Below are positions 1-7,641 of a stretch of DNA of 35,756 nt, piece by piece (position 1 is the first letter of the stretch; each line of letters starts with the position of its first letter). The stretch is from Pseudomonadales bacterium (GTDB lineage: Bacteria; Pseudomonadota; Gammaproteobacteria; Pseudomonadales; Azotimanducaceae), in the NCBI GenBank assembly GCA_022827905.1, contig JAJEIQ010000070.1:1-35756 (forward strand), in the 5' to 3' direction. Both the position numbers and the translations under genes were made by a program. Below the pieces are notes generated by a model, which was not told the origin of the DNA, did no database searches, and saw only the letters and a program-made list of their open reading frames with translations.

Positions 1-126
1 ACTTTGCTACAGATCCTGTCCGTCACCCTGTTCGAGAAAATGCCGTTAAATCAATGCCTTCTCGAACCCGACCACACTTCCGGGCAGGACATGGACCCTA
101 ACCAATTGAATTTATTCGAGTATTAA
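1..126 (+). CDS. C-terminal end of an IS4-type transposase (partial, runs off the left edge)
   Basis: The frame is open from the first base to a TAA at 124-126 and gives 41 residues. The segment LLQILSVTLFEK followed by a tail ending NQLNLFEY resembles the C-terminus of IS4-group (DDE_Tnp_1, often DUF4372-bearing) transposases, which commonly end QILSxxLFxKxPxxx...NQLxLFD. No catalytic residue lies in the visible part, so the assignment rests on this tail alone. The stop codon sits about 15 bases from the point where transporter-like coding begins on the other strand, so the right end of the element must be very close. Whether the full transposase is intact cannot be judged from this window. 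Confidence 0.72.
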   Translation, partial: TLLQILSVTLFEKMPLNQCLLEPDHTSGQDMDPNQLNLFEY

Positions 127-141
127 CCGGACACTAGTGAC
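1..141. mobile_element. Right-hand end of an insertion sequence (IS4-type)
   Basis: The transposase tail stops at 126. The reverse-strand transporter reading frame keeps family similarity only down to about position 141, after which it reads three more codons and stops at 123. The IS boundary is therefore inferred to lie between about 127 and 141. The terminal inverted repeat and target duplication cannot be confirmed because the other end is outside the window. Confidence 0.5.
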
Positions 142-341
142 CCAACGTCGGTGAGCTCCAGACCGAAGTCCTTGGCGTAAACGAAGGGCAGATAGAGGGT
201 GACGGGAATGCTGCCGAGATACACCGCATACTCCGGCAAGGCGAACAGCACGAGCTTGCGCCGCGGAATCGGGCCTTGGGCGGCGGATTTCGTCTCGGTT
301 TGATTCACGTTGGCTGCCAACCTCAATTGGGCTCGAATCAT
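123..341 (-). pseudogene. N-terminal stump of an MFS_2 / GPH-type transporter, truncated by the IS
   Basis: Only about 70 residues are present. After a polar leader the protein has LFALPEYAVYLGSIPVTLYL, then an FVYAKDFGLELTDVGSL stretch. This matches the first transmembrane helix and following loop of MFS_2 / glycoside-pentoside-hexuronide symporters, where an LP...PLYVYLP..YA..LGLSL..VG pattern is typical. A full-length relative has about 450 residues and 12 helices, so this copy cannot work as a carrier. The frame runs into IS sequence and stops at 123. The ATG at 339-341 has no good ribosome site; a GTG at 306-308 preceded by GAGGTTGG is an equally likely original start. It diverges from the SDR gene at 398. 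Confidence 0.6.
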
Positions 342-397
342 ACCGATGCCGGGCCCGCATCGTGCTAGGCTTGGTTCTTTTTTCCGGGAGGATCGCC

Positions 398-1171
398 ATG
401 GGCATGCACGAACTGTTTCGACTCGACGGCAAGGTGGCCGTGGTTACCGGCGGCGGACGCGGCATTGGCCGCGGCATTGCCCTGGCCTTGGCCGACTGCG
501 GGGCCGATGTCGTGGTGTTGGCACGGCGCCAGAACGATGTGGACGCGGTCGCTAAGGAGATTGAGGAGCGGGGTCAGCGAGGGCTCGGCATCTCCGCCGA
601 CGTGATGGACTTCACCGTGATTCCCAAGGTGCTCGACCGGGTGGTCGATGACTTCGGGCGCCTCGACATCATGGTCAACAACGCCGGCGGCAACCTCGAC
701 CGCAAGATGTACGCCCTGCCGGACATCTCAATTGAGAAGTTCGACGAACAGCTCGCGCTGAACATGAAGACCAAGTGGTGGGGTTCCCAGCAGGCCGCCA
801 AGCGCATGACCGACGGGGGCCGCATCATCAACATCATCTCCATAGCCGCCCACAAGCCCTCGCCCGGCTTCGGCGTCTATTCCGCCGCCAACATGGGCAT
901 GATCAGCATGACCCGCACGCTGGCCGTGGAACTCGCGCCCAAGGGCATCACCGTCAACTGCATCGCCCCCGGCGTCATCGTCACCGAAATGCTGGTGGAG
1001 ACCATGAACATCAGCGAACAGGAGGCCGTGGACAACTTCGGCCCGGTGATTCCCCTAGGCCGTACCGGCCGGCCCGAAGACTGCGCCGCCGCCGCCGTGT
1101 TCTTCGCATCCCCCGCCGCGGAGTGGACCACCGGCCAATTCATCGACGTGGCGGGGGGCCAGCCGAACTAG
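398..1171 (+). CDS. SDR-family oxidoreductase with an atypical active site (YxxxN)
   Basis: This is a classical short-chain dehydrogenase/reductase of 257 residues, the usual family length. It has the cofactor motif TGGGRGIGRG (residues 17-26), NNAGG at 94-98, and the catalytic Ser148 thirteen residues before Tyr161. The active-site motif is YSAAN rather than YxxxK: the codon for residue 165 is AAC (Asn), where the family normally has the lysine that binds the nicotinamide ribose and lowers the tyrosine pKa. The C-terminal half (VELAPKGITVNCIAPG, then a GQFIDVAGG end) is normal. I chose ATG 398 because GGGAGG precedes it; an upstream in-frame ATG at 362 has no such site. The substrate is unknown. 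The protein could be an active variant SDR or a divergent one with altered or lost chemistry. Confidence 0.88.
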   Translation: MGMHELFRLDGKVAVVTGGGRGIGRGIALALADCGADVVVLARRQNDVDAVAKEIEERGQRGLGISADVMDFTVIPKVLDRVVDDFGRLDIMVNNAGGNLDRKMYALPDISIEKFDEQLALNMKTKWWGSQQAAKRMTDGGRIINIISIAAHKPSPGFGVYSAANMGMISMTRTLAVELAPKGITVNCIAPGVIVTEMLVETMNISEQEAVDNFGPVIPLGRTGRPEDCAAAAVFFASPAAEWTTGQFIDVAGGQPN

Positions 1172-1174
1172 CGC

Positions 1175-1627
1175 TCACAGGCTCCGAGGCTCACCCACAT
1201 GCCGCTTCGGCCAGAGGAAGTCGATGCGGGTGCGGTGGATCAGCCAGTTGCCGTCCACCTTGTGATAGACATCGTCATAGATGCCGAACAGGATCAGCGG
1301 ATTCTCCACCCCCTCCGTGGTGCGCAGGTCCAGTAGATACCAGCGGCCGTGGGCCGTGGTCTCGTCGATCAGGCGGATCAGCGGGTTGGTGACTGCGTGC
1401 AGGACGCTGTAGGGGTCGCCCTCGCCCAGGGACCACTGCTGGAAATTCTCGCGAATCTGCGCCTTGCCCACCCAGTCGCCGCCGTAGTCCGGGCCGAATT
1501 CGCACACGGCATCCTCGGTGAAGAGGTCCGCCAGCGCATCCACGTGCTGGCCATCGAAGTAGTGCGAGTACTGGATGCGCAGATTCTTGATCACCTCGAT
1601 CTCGGCCAACTCCTGCATTGGGTCCAT
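1175..1627 (-). CDS. SnoaL-like / NTF2-fold protein
   Basis: This 150-residue protein has the layout of SnoaL_4-type NTF2-like proteins. An N-terminal helix (IEVIKNLRIQYSHYFDGQHV) is followed by DALADLFTEDAV, and a C-terminal half of strands including HGRWYLLDL ends with NWLIHRTRIDFLW. Members form a cone-shaped pocket and act as small hydrolases, isomerases or dehydratases, or simply bind ligand; the sequence does not identify the substrate. ATG 1625-1627 is chosen because AAGGGAGG precedes it at good spacing; a longer upstream frame lacks such a site and overlaps the ThuA-like gene. The gene is convergent with the SDR, with 3 nt between the two stops, and divergent from the ThuA-like gene. 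Confidence 0.82.
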   Translation of the reverse strand: MDPMQELAEIEVIKNLRIQYSHYFDGQHVDALADLFTEDAVCEFGPDYGGDWVGKAQIRENFQQWSLGEGDPYSVLHAVTNPLIRLIDETTAHGRWYLLDLRTTEGVENPLILFGIYDDVYHKVDGNWLIHRTRIDFLWPKRHVGEPRSL

Positions 1628-1688
1628 GATTGCCTCCCTTGGGTTATGCTTTTCCAATTCGAGCCATATCCTAGCAAGGAAGCCATCC

Positions 1689-2498
1689 ATGGATAACGTC
1701 AACGTTCTCATCGTCAGCAAGGGCCACGATTACGACCACAACAGCTTTCTGGCGATGTTCACGGACATGCCCGGCGTGACGGCGACCCTGGTCGAGCAGC
1801 CCGCCGCCCAAGTGGTACTGAAGCCGGAGCACGTCGGCGCCTACGATAGCGTGCTGTTCTACGACATGTCCGGCATCCCCGGCATCGGCCTGCTGCACGA
1901 CGGCGCGGGCGACACCGGCCTCCCCCCCGATGACTACCAAGCCAGCATCGAGGCCCTCATCGAGCGCGGCACCGGCTTGGTGCTGCTCAACCACGCCACG
2001 GTGTCCTGGCCGCTCTGGCCCCTTTGGCGGCGCATCTCCGGCTCCTCGTTCATGCTGCAATCCGGGGAGCTCGACGGCCAGACCGTAGCCGGCTCCGGCT
2101 ACCGGGGTGGCCACGGCCCCCACCCCAACCCGACTTTGAAGCTGGTGCCCCAATGCGAACACCCCGTGCTGGCTGGCCTTGAGGACGGCTTCGAGATCAC
2201 CGACGAAATCTACCTGAAGACCGCTGGCTTCGAGCAAGGAGTAACCCCCCTGCTGCGCGGCGACTACGACTTCATCGCCGAGAACTTCACTCCCCCGCCC
2301 TTGGCCCCGCCCGAGGAGCAAGCCAACTGGGATCATCCGCCAGGCAGCAACCTGATGGTCTGGGCGCACACCGTGGAGGCCAGCCCAGTGGTGGCGTCCG
2401 ACGTGGGCGACGGCCCGGCAGCCTTTGACAACCCGAACTTCAGGAAGCTGTTGGAAAATGCGCTCAAGTGGGTGGCGTCACCGGAAGCGCGGGACTAG
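1689..2498 (+). CDS. ThuA-like domain protein (class I glutamine-amidotransferase fold)
   Basis: This is a 269-residue protein with a ThuA-type flavodoxin-like/GATase fold. It starts VNVLIVSKGHDYDHNSF, has a hydrophobic strand YDSVLFYDM near residue 60, then GTGLVLLNHA, a late HPVLAGLEDGFEITDEIY segment and MVWAHTVEASPVV. The EITDE-Y motif is typical of ThuA proteins, which are linked to trehalose and other sugar use in rhizobia but are mostly uncharacterised. The classic Cys-His-Glu amidotransferase triad is not evident, as expected for ThuA. The start at 1689 follows AAGGAAG. It diverges from the SnoaL-like gene with a 61-nt gap that must contain both promoters. Confidence 0.75.
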   Translation: MDNVNVLIVSKGHDYDHNSFLAMFTDMPGVTATLVEQPAAQVVLKPEHVGAYDSVLFYDMSGIPGIGLLHDGAGDTGLPPDDYQASIEALIERGTGLVLLNHATVSWPLWPLWRRISGSSFMLQSGELDGQTVAGSGYRGGHGPHPNPTLKLVPQCEHPVLAGLEDGFEITDEIYLKTAGFEQGVTPLLRGDYDFIAENFTPPPLAPPEEQANWDHPPGSNLMVWAHTVEASPVVASDVGDGPAAFDNPNFRKLLENALKWVASPEARD

Positions 2499-2547
2499 CG
2501 GTTGGGCATCGCCCAACAGGGGCCGACCAACTGAAACGCCCGCCGAA

Positions 2548-3246
2548 TCAACCCGCCTTAGCCGCCTTCCCAAACGCCTCCCGCAGCCGGTCGATGTTGA
2601 AGCCCGGCTTTTGCGCCGCGCCGATGATGACGGCTTCGCGGCGGGCTATTTGGGCTGCAGCTTCCGGCACCTGCTTCGCCACCTCCCAAGGCACAACCAC
2701 GGCACCGTGCTGGTCGGCATGAATGAGATCGCCGTCCGCCACCGCCATGCCGGCCACCGTGACCGGGCAGGCGAAGTCCACCACATGGACGTGGGCATGG
2801 GATGGCCCCACGCGGTCGGCCAGCATTTGGAAGCCTTCGGCGATGTCCGGGAGGTCGCGCACGCTGCCGTCGGTGATGACGCCTAGGCAGCCCAAACCCT
2901 TGTGAACGTTGCTGTTGACCTCACCCCAGAAGGAGCCGTAGGCGCGTTGCGGGCCGTCGAGGTCCTGGATCACGGTCACGCAGGGCTTCGGGCCTTGATC
3001 GATGTAGGCGTAGTAGTCGATGGCGGTGCTGCCGCCGCGTGCGCCTTGACCGGGGTGGGCCGCGCGGATGGTCGCCGTGCGTGCGACAGCGACCAAGGAA
3101 CCCAACTCGGGTCGAACGCAGACCAAGGGCGCGGTGGTGTAGCCGTGGCCGCGCCGCTCCGGCGCCACCACCTCCAAGGCGTTGCAGACCGTCGGCGTGT
3201 CCAGGCGCTGTAGGGCAGCGATCAACTCATCGTTCAGCCCGGCCAT
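2548..3246 (-). CDS. RraA-family protein (HMG/CHA aldolase-like)
   Basis: This 232-residue protein belongs to the RraA / dimethylmenaquinone-methyltransferase-like family. The signature GVITDGSVRD at residues 122-131 contains the Arg and Asp used for pyruvate and metal binding in the class II 4-hydroxy-4-methyl-2-oxoglutarate/4-carboxy-4-hydroxy-2-oxoadipate aldolases. Downstream, ADGDLIHADQHGAVVVP is the conserved metal-site/strand segment. Relatives either cleave such oxo-acids in aromatic-ring degradation or, like RraA proper, inhibit RNase E. The longer length and the metabolic neighbours favour the enzyme reading. It lies 26 nt downstream of the amidohydrolase on the same strand, so the two probably share a transcript. 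The ribosome site before ATG 3244-3246 is weak, which suits coupled translation. Confidence 0.85.
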   Translation of the reverse strand: MAGLNDELIAALQRLDTPTVCNALEVVAPERRGHGYTTAPLVCVRPELGSLVAVARTATIRAAHPGQGARGGSTAIDYYAYIDQGPKPCVTVIQDLDGPQRAYGSFWGEVNSNVHKGLGCLGVITDGSVRDLPDIAEGFQMLADRVGPSHAHVHVVDFACPVTVAGMAVADGDLIHADQHGAVVVPWEVAKQVPEAAAQIARREAVIIGAAQKPGFNIDRLREAFGKAAKAG

Positions 3247-3272
3247 GCCCTGCTCTACCGCCTTGGGTTCGG

Positions 3273-4937
3273 CTAGGGCGAGTGGCGCAGAACGCCGCCG
3301 GCCCGGGTGCCGGTGTGCTCGCCCTCCAGAACGCTGACCTCACCGTTGACGATGGTGGCGCGGTAGCCTTGGGAGCGCTGGATGAAGCGCGGGGCGCCGC
3401 CGGGAAAGTCATGCACCAGTTGCGGCTGGCGCTCGGCCACCGTGTCGGCATCGAACACGTTCACGTCGGCGCGCTTACCCGGCGCCAGCACCCCCCGATC
3501 CTTCAGGCCGATGATCCGCGCCGGGGCCGAAGTCAGGCGGCGCACGGCTTCGCCCATGCTGTAGAGGCCGGTTTCACGCACCCAATGGGAGAGCACGAAC
3601 GTCGCCCAGCCCGCATCCATGATCTGCGAGACGTGGGCACCCGCATCGCCCAAGCTGGGGAACACCCGTTCGCTCCTGAAGAGATCGGCCAAGGCCTCAA
3701 GGCTGCGGTTGAACATGCGGAAGGTGAACAGCCCCCGGCCTTCGGTCGCCTTGGAGAGCCGCAGGAAGGTCTCCGACCAGTGCTCACCAGCGGCGTCCGC
3801 CATGGCCTGCAGGTTCTCCTCGTCCTTGGTGGTGTACTCAGGCACGTCGCCAGCGCCCATGAAGAAGACCTGGTCGATCGGAATGCGGGTCGCATCCGGC
3901 AACTTGGCCTCGGCGACGAGGGCGGCGTGGGTTTGGGGATCCTGGATCGCCGCCAATCGGCCGGACAGGTCCATTGCGCTGAGCTTCTTCCAAGTCGGAC
4001 CCTTGACCGGCAGCGAAGCCTGCAGGGACAGGACGAAGCCGGACCCCCGGGGCTGTGAGATGGCGGTGATGTCGAGGCCGCCTTCGCACAACCCTTCGAC
4101 GAACCGGGCCGCCATCTTGCCGGACGCCGGGTTGGCGGAAACCCCGAAACTGAACAGCACCCGGCTGCCCGTGGTGCGAGCCATGTCGCGCAGCAGGCCA
4201 GCGCTGAACGCCCGGTCGGAAAAGTCGAGCACGTTCTGCATCAGCGCATTGCGCGGCGCAATGGCCTTGGCGATCTGCATCAGTTCGTCGGGGTCAGCGA
4301 ATGTGCCGGGAATGGAGCGGCCATCCGGCAGCACATGGGGCGGATAGCGGTTGGTGGAGAAGCCCACCGCACCCTGGTCGATGGAGTGGGCGACGATGTC
4401 GGCCATCTGCCGCTTCTCATCCTCCGTGGCCTGCTCCTCGACCGCCCGCTCGCCCATGACGTAGAAGCGCACCGCGCAATGCCCCACCATGCCGGCGATG
4501 TTGATGGCCGGCTTGAGCCGGTCGATGGCGTCGAGATAGCCGCCGTAGTCCTCCCAATCCCACGACAGGCCATTCAGAATGGCGTGCTTGGGGATGTCCT
4601 CCACGGTCTCCATCATGCCCGCCAGCAGTTCCTTGTCGGCTGGCTTGCAGGGGGCGAAAGTGACCCCGCAGTTGCCCATAAGCGCTGTGGTTACGCCGTG
4701 CCAACTCACGGGCGTCAAGTTCGGATCCCAGCCAACCTGGGCGTCGAGATGGGTGTGGATATCGACAAAGCCGGGGGTCACCATCTGCCCTTCGGCGTCG
4801 ATTTCCCGCTTGCCGCGCCCTGAAACCTCGCCGACTGCCGTGATCAGCCCGCCATCAATGGCCAGATCGCCAGGCCGGGGCTCACCCCCGGCGCCATCCA
4901 CGAGCTGCCCGCCACGCACTACCAAATCATGAGCCAT
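3273..4937 (-). CDS. Amidohydrolase family 3 protein, N-acyl-D-amino-acid deacylase type
   Basis: This is a 554-residue metal-dependent hydrolase of the D-aminoacylase/dihydroorotase-like group. It starts HDLVVRGGQLVDG, the small beta-sandwich that brackets the barrel. TPGFVDIHTHLD gives the HxH metal pair near residues 61-63. GNCGVTFAPC near residue 90 holds the Cys that replaces the carboxylated Lys as metal ligand in D-aminoacylases. GHCAVR follows, and SLGDAGAHVSQ holds the late Asp. The C-terminus (LAPGKRADVNVFD) re-enters the sandwich. Expected chemistry is removal of an acyl group from N-acyl-D-amino acids or a similar amide. An ATG nine bases further upstream is too close to the AGGGGGA site, so 4937 is preferred. 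It probably forms an operon with the RraA-like gene. Confidence 0.9.
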   Translation of the reverse strand: MAHDLVVRGGQLVDGAGGEPRPGDLAIDGGLITAVGEVSGRGKREIDAEGQMVTPGFVDIHTHLDAQVGWDPNLTPVSWHGVTTALMGNCGVTFAPCKPADKELLAGMMETVEDIPKHAILNGLSWDWEDYGGYLDAIDRLKPAINIAGMVGHCAVRFYVMGERAVEEQATEDEKRQMADIVAHSIDQGAVGFSTNRYPPHVLPDGRSIPGTFADPDELMQIAKAIAPRNALMQNVLDFSDRAFSAGLLRDMARTTGSRVLFSFGVSANPASGKMAARFVEGLCEGGLDITAISQPRGSGFVLSLQASLPVKGPTWKKLSAMDLSGRLAAIQDPQTHAALVAEAKLPDATRIPIDQVFFMGAGDVPEYTTKDEENLQAMADAAGEHWSETFLRLSKATEGRGLFTFRMFNRSLEALADLFRSERVFPSLGDAGAHVSQIMDAGWATFVLSHWVRETGLYSMGEAVRRLTSAPARIIGLKDRGVLAPGKRADVNVFDADTVAERQPQLVHDFPGGAPRFIQRSQGYRATIVNGEVSVLEGEHTGTRAGGVLRHSP

Positions 4938-5067
4938 CGTTCCCATTCCCCCTGTGATTCAACATGCTCCAACGAAGGGGCGCATAGTACCAAAACGGGC
5001 TGGCGGTAACGGGACCAGCCCTTGCAGCCGACTCGCCTAGTGAGACCAAGGCGCAATGGGTGCCCGT

Positions 5068-6606
5068 TCAGCTCCCCGACACCCGCCGTTCCTGCCCGGC
5101 CCAGAAGGGTTCGCGCAGCTCCTTGCGCTTGATCTTGCCCACCGGGCTCTTCGGCAGGGGCTCGGTGGTGACGGTGACGCCGCCCGGCTTCTTGTAGGAG
5201 CCGAGTTCCCGCGCCGCCAAGTCGATGACTTCATCAGCGGTCAGGTCGCCTTCATCCTTCACCACGCAAACGGCATGCGGCGTTTCACCCCACTTGGGGT
5301 GGGGAACGCCAAAGACCGCCACTTCAATCACCGCCGGGTGGTGGGCAATGGCGTTCTCGATTTCCGCTGGCCAGATGTTGAAGCCCCCGGAGATGATCAT
5401 GTCGTCGGCCCGGTCCACCACATAGAGATAGCCATTGGCATCGATGCGTCCCAAGTCCCCGGTCTTCACCCAGCCATCGACCAAGCGCTCCCGGGTGGCC
5501 TCCTCGTTGTTCCAAAAGCCGGTCATCATGCCGTCGGCCCGGGCCACGATCTCACCCACTTCGTTGGCCGGGAGCGGCTGGCTGCGCTCATCCCAGATCG
5601 CCACTTCGGCAAAGGGCAGCGCCAGTCCGCAGGACCGCAACGGCGTCGATCCCTCAACCTCCGCGAACCACTGGCGCGGCCCCATCATCGACACCGGCAG
5701 CACCTCCGTTTGGCCATAGCCTTGATAGAGCACATCGCCAAAGACTTCGCGGGCGGCCAAGGCGGTGGCATCCTGGATCGGCGCCGCGCCAATCAAAATG
5801 CACTTCAGGCCGGAGAAGTCGCGCCCCCGGGCGCTGTTGTCCTGCACAATCGCGTTGACCATGGTGGGCACCATGAAGCCGAAGGCGATGCCTTCACGCT
5901 CCATCACGTCCAAGGTCTCCTCCACGTCGAAGTGGTCGAGCATATGGTTGCAGCCGCCGGCCAGCCACATGGGCAGGTACTGGTATCCGGAGCCGTGGGA
6001 GATGGGCCCCAGATGCAGGCACTTGTCGCCGGGCTCCACGGGCGGAAAGGCGTAGAACCAATCCCGCCCGGCCGCCAGCCAGGCCCGATGGGTGTAGGCG
6101 ACGCCCTTGGACTTCCCGGTGGTGCCGCCGGTGTGGCGGATGATGAACAGGTCGTCCTCACCGATGTCGGGATTGGGGTCGGCATCCGACTGGCCGGCCA
6201 ACCAACCTTCGTAGCCGGCGTCGCGCACCCAAACATCGGCCAAGTCAGGCAACTCGTCAGTCAAGCCTTCCACTTCGTCCCGATGGGTCTCGCCCACGAG
6301 CAGCAACCGGCAACCCGTGTGGCCGAGCATGTGCAGATGCGCATCCCGCCCGTTGCGCGGATAGAGCGGCACCCGCACGAGATTGGCCGCCGCGGCCGCA
6401 CCGAACAGATCCGCCGCCTCGATGGAGTTGTCCTCCAGCACCCCCACTCGGTCACCGGGCTTGAGGCCAGCAGCGAGCATGGCATTGGCGAGCTGCAGCG
6501 AACGGCGCCAAGATTCCCTAAAGGTCAGGCGGCGCTCACCGTGCGCCACAGCCTCCAAGCCGCTGTAGTGATCCGCCGCCCGCCGCATCAACGTGCGCAC
6601 ATCCAT
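5068..6606 (-). CDS. AMP-dependent acyl-CoA synthetase/ligase
   Basis: This is a 512-residue ANL-superfamily enzyme that adenylates a carboxylic acid with ATP and then transfers it to CoA. All core motifs are present: the P-loop-like HTGGTTGKSKG, YGQTE, GWVKTGDLGR, the hinge/A8 region GGFNIWPAEIE, and the C-terminal catalytic lysine in KSPVGKIKR. The chain length and A8 sequence match medium- or long-chain/aromatic acyl-CoA ligases; the acid substrate cannot be read from sequence. ATG 6604-6606 follows AGGGAGG. It lies upstream of the amidohydrolase and RraA genes on the same strand with a 130-nt gap, so the three may cooperate in acid catabolism, but independent transcription is possible. 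Confidence 0.93.
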   Translation of the reverse strand: MDVRTLMRRAADHYSGLEAVAHGERRLTFRESWRRSLQLANAMLAAGLKPGDRVGVLEDNSIEAADLFGAAAAANLVRVPLYPRNGRDAHLHMLGHTGCRLLLVGETHRDEVEGLTDELPDLADVWVRDAGYEGWLAGQSDADPNPDIGEDDLFIIRHTGGTTGKSKGVAYTHRAWLAAGRDWFYAFPPVEPGDKCLHLGPISHGSGYQYLPMWLAGGCNHMLDHFDVEETLDVMEREGIAFGFMVPTMVNAIVQDNSARGRDFSGLKCILIGAAPIQDATALAAREVFGDVLYQGYGQTEVLPVSMMGPRQWFAEVEGSTPLRSCGLALPFAEVAIWDERSQPLPANEVGEIVARADGMMTGFWNNEEATRERLVDGWVKTGDLGRIDANGYLYVVDRADDMIISGGFNIWPAEIENAIAHHPAVIEVAVFGVPHPKWGETPHAVCVVKDEGDLTADEVIDLAARELGSYKKPGGVTVTTEPLPKSPVGKIKRKELREPFWAGQERRVSGS

Positions 6607-6662
6607 GAACCCACCTCCCTGAACGTTGAGAGGGCCAACTTAACCAGTTTCAGGGCGCTTTT

Positions 6663-6769
6663 CGAGGGCGGGACGCCCTCGCTCCGAACTTCATTCGACG
6701 CCACCCCTTCTGCCCGCATCGCAGTTGGAGATTGGCGGGCTCCCCCGGAGCGAGGGCGTCCCGCCCTCG
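6663..6769. repeat. REP/BIME-like inverted pair of 24-bp palindromic elements (pair 1)
   Basis: Two 24-bp copies lie head to head, at 6663-6686 and, reverse complemented, at 6746-6769, with 59 nt between. Each contains the perfect palindrome GAGGGCG-GGA-CGCCCTC plus a GCTCCG tail. The same element recurs at 15459-15528. There is no T-run, so this is not a standard terminator. It lies between the acyl-CoA synthetase start and the xth stop, a non-coding gap of 188 nt. Confidence 0.85.
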
Positions 6770-6794
6770 ATTGAGGTTTTGAACGCCGATCGAG

Positions 6795-7562
6795 TCAGGC
6801 GATGTCCACACCAACCGGGCAATGATCGGAGCCGGTGGCCTCCGGCCAGATGAAGGCCCGCTGGACCCGTTTGTCCGCCGATGGCGAGGCGAGGACATAG
6901 TCGATGCGCCAGCCGACGTTGCGCTCCCGGGCGCCGCCGAACTGCCGCCACCAAGTGTAGTGGCCCGGCGCATCGGGGTGGCGGGCGCGGAAGGTGTCCA
7001 CCCAACCGGCATCGAGCCAACGGCTGATCTCGGCCCGCTCCTCGGGCAGGAAGCCGCTGTTCTTCACATTGCCCTTGGGGCGGGCCAGATCGATGGCCTC
7101 GTGGGCGGTGTTGTAGTCGCCAGTGACAAACACCGGCCCCCGGCGGCGCAGACGCTCAACGCGATCAAACACGGCGCGGTAGAAGTCGAGCTTGTAGGGG
7201 ACGCGGCTGTTGTCCCGGTCCCGGCCACTGCCCTTCGGAAAGTAGACGCTCGCCACCACCAAGCGGCCGAAGTGGGCGGCGATGAAGCGGCCCTCAACAT
7301 CGAAGCGCGGCTCAAGCTCGGTTTCAATGCGATCCGGAACCTTGCGGCTGTACAGCGCCACGCCGCTGTAACCGGGGCGCTCCGCCGGAGCGAACGCCGC
7401 CTGCCAGCCTTCCGGCGCCCGCACATCATCCTCGAGCTGCTCCGGAAAGGCTCGCACTTCCTGCAGCGCCAGCACATCGGCCCCGCAATCGGCCAGGAAG
7501 CTGCGAAACCCTTTGCGTGTGCAGGCGCGCAGACCGTTGACGTTCCAACTCAAGATGCGCAT
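6795..7562 (-). CDS. xth: Exodeoxyribonuclease III family AP endonuclease
   Basis: This 255-residue protein is a complete member of the EEP family (ExoIII/APE1 type), which cuts DNA 5' of abasic sites and trims 3' ends in base-excision repair. It starts MRILSWNVNGLRA with the conserved Asn8. The metal-binding Glu35 is in LQEVR, TGDYNTAHE gives Asp149 and Asn151, and the end GSDHCPV gives the catalytic Asp246-His247 pair. RNVGWRIDYVLAS is the conserved DNA-binding loop. Length and the RIDYVL motif fit the ExoA/APE-like branch. The start is supported by GGAGGA at ideal spacing. It diverges from the SDR gene at 7642. A paralogue elsewhere in the genome cannot be excluded, so the exact symbol (xthA or exoA) is open. 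Confidence 0.95.
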   Translation of the reverse strand: MRILSWNVNGLRACTRKGFRSFLADCGADVLALQEVRAFPEQLEDDVRAPEGWQAAFAPAERPGYSGVALYSRKVPDRIETELEPRFDVEGRFIAAHFGRLVVASVYFPKGSGRDRDNSRVPYKLDFYRAVFDRVERLRRRGPVFVTGDYNTAHEAIDLARPKGNVKNSGFLPEERAEISRWLDAGWVDTFRARHPDAPGHYTWWRQFGGARERNVGWRIDYVLASPSADKRVQRAFIWPEATGSDHCPVGVDIA

Positions 7563-7563
7563 T

Positions 7564-7593
7564 CGGACATTCCTCCAAGTGGCCCACTATACT
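7564..7593 (+). promoter_or_regulatory. Possible sigma-70 promoter of the SDR gene at 7642
   Basis: A good -10 hexamer TATACT lies at 7588-7593, and a 4-of-6 match to the -35 consensus (CGGACA, 7564-7569) lies 18 nt upstream. Transcription would begin near 7600, leaving about 40 nt of leader before the ATG. The -35 overlaps the ribosome-site region of the divergent nuclease gene. This was identified by eye only. Confidence 0.35.
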
Positions 7594-7641
7594 GACGCGG
7601 ATTCAAGATCCCGTCTAACGACCAACAAAAGGAACTGCACT

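Noticed and set aside
6663-6769. Palindromic elements as intrinsic terminators
   Set aside because: Stems are GC-rich, but no T-run follows on either strand and the same pair occurs in a gap with a different gene arrangement.
5056-6774. Long plus-strand open frame opposite the acyl-CoA synthetase
   Set aside because: It is antisense to a complete, motif-rich gene; its protein is rich in His, Gly and Arg with no known family pattern, typical of a GC-rich shadow frame.
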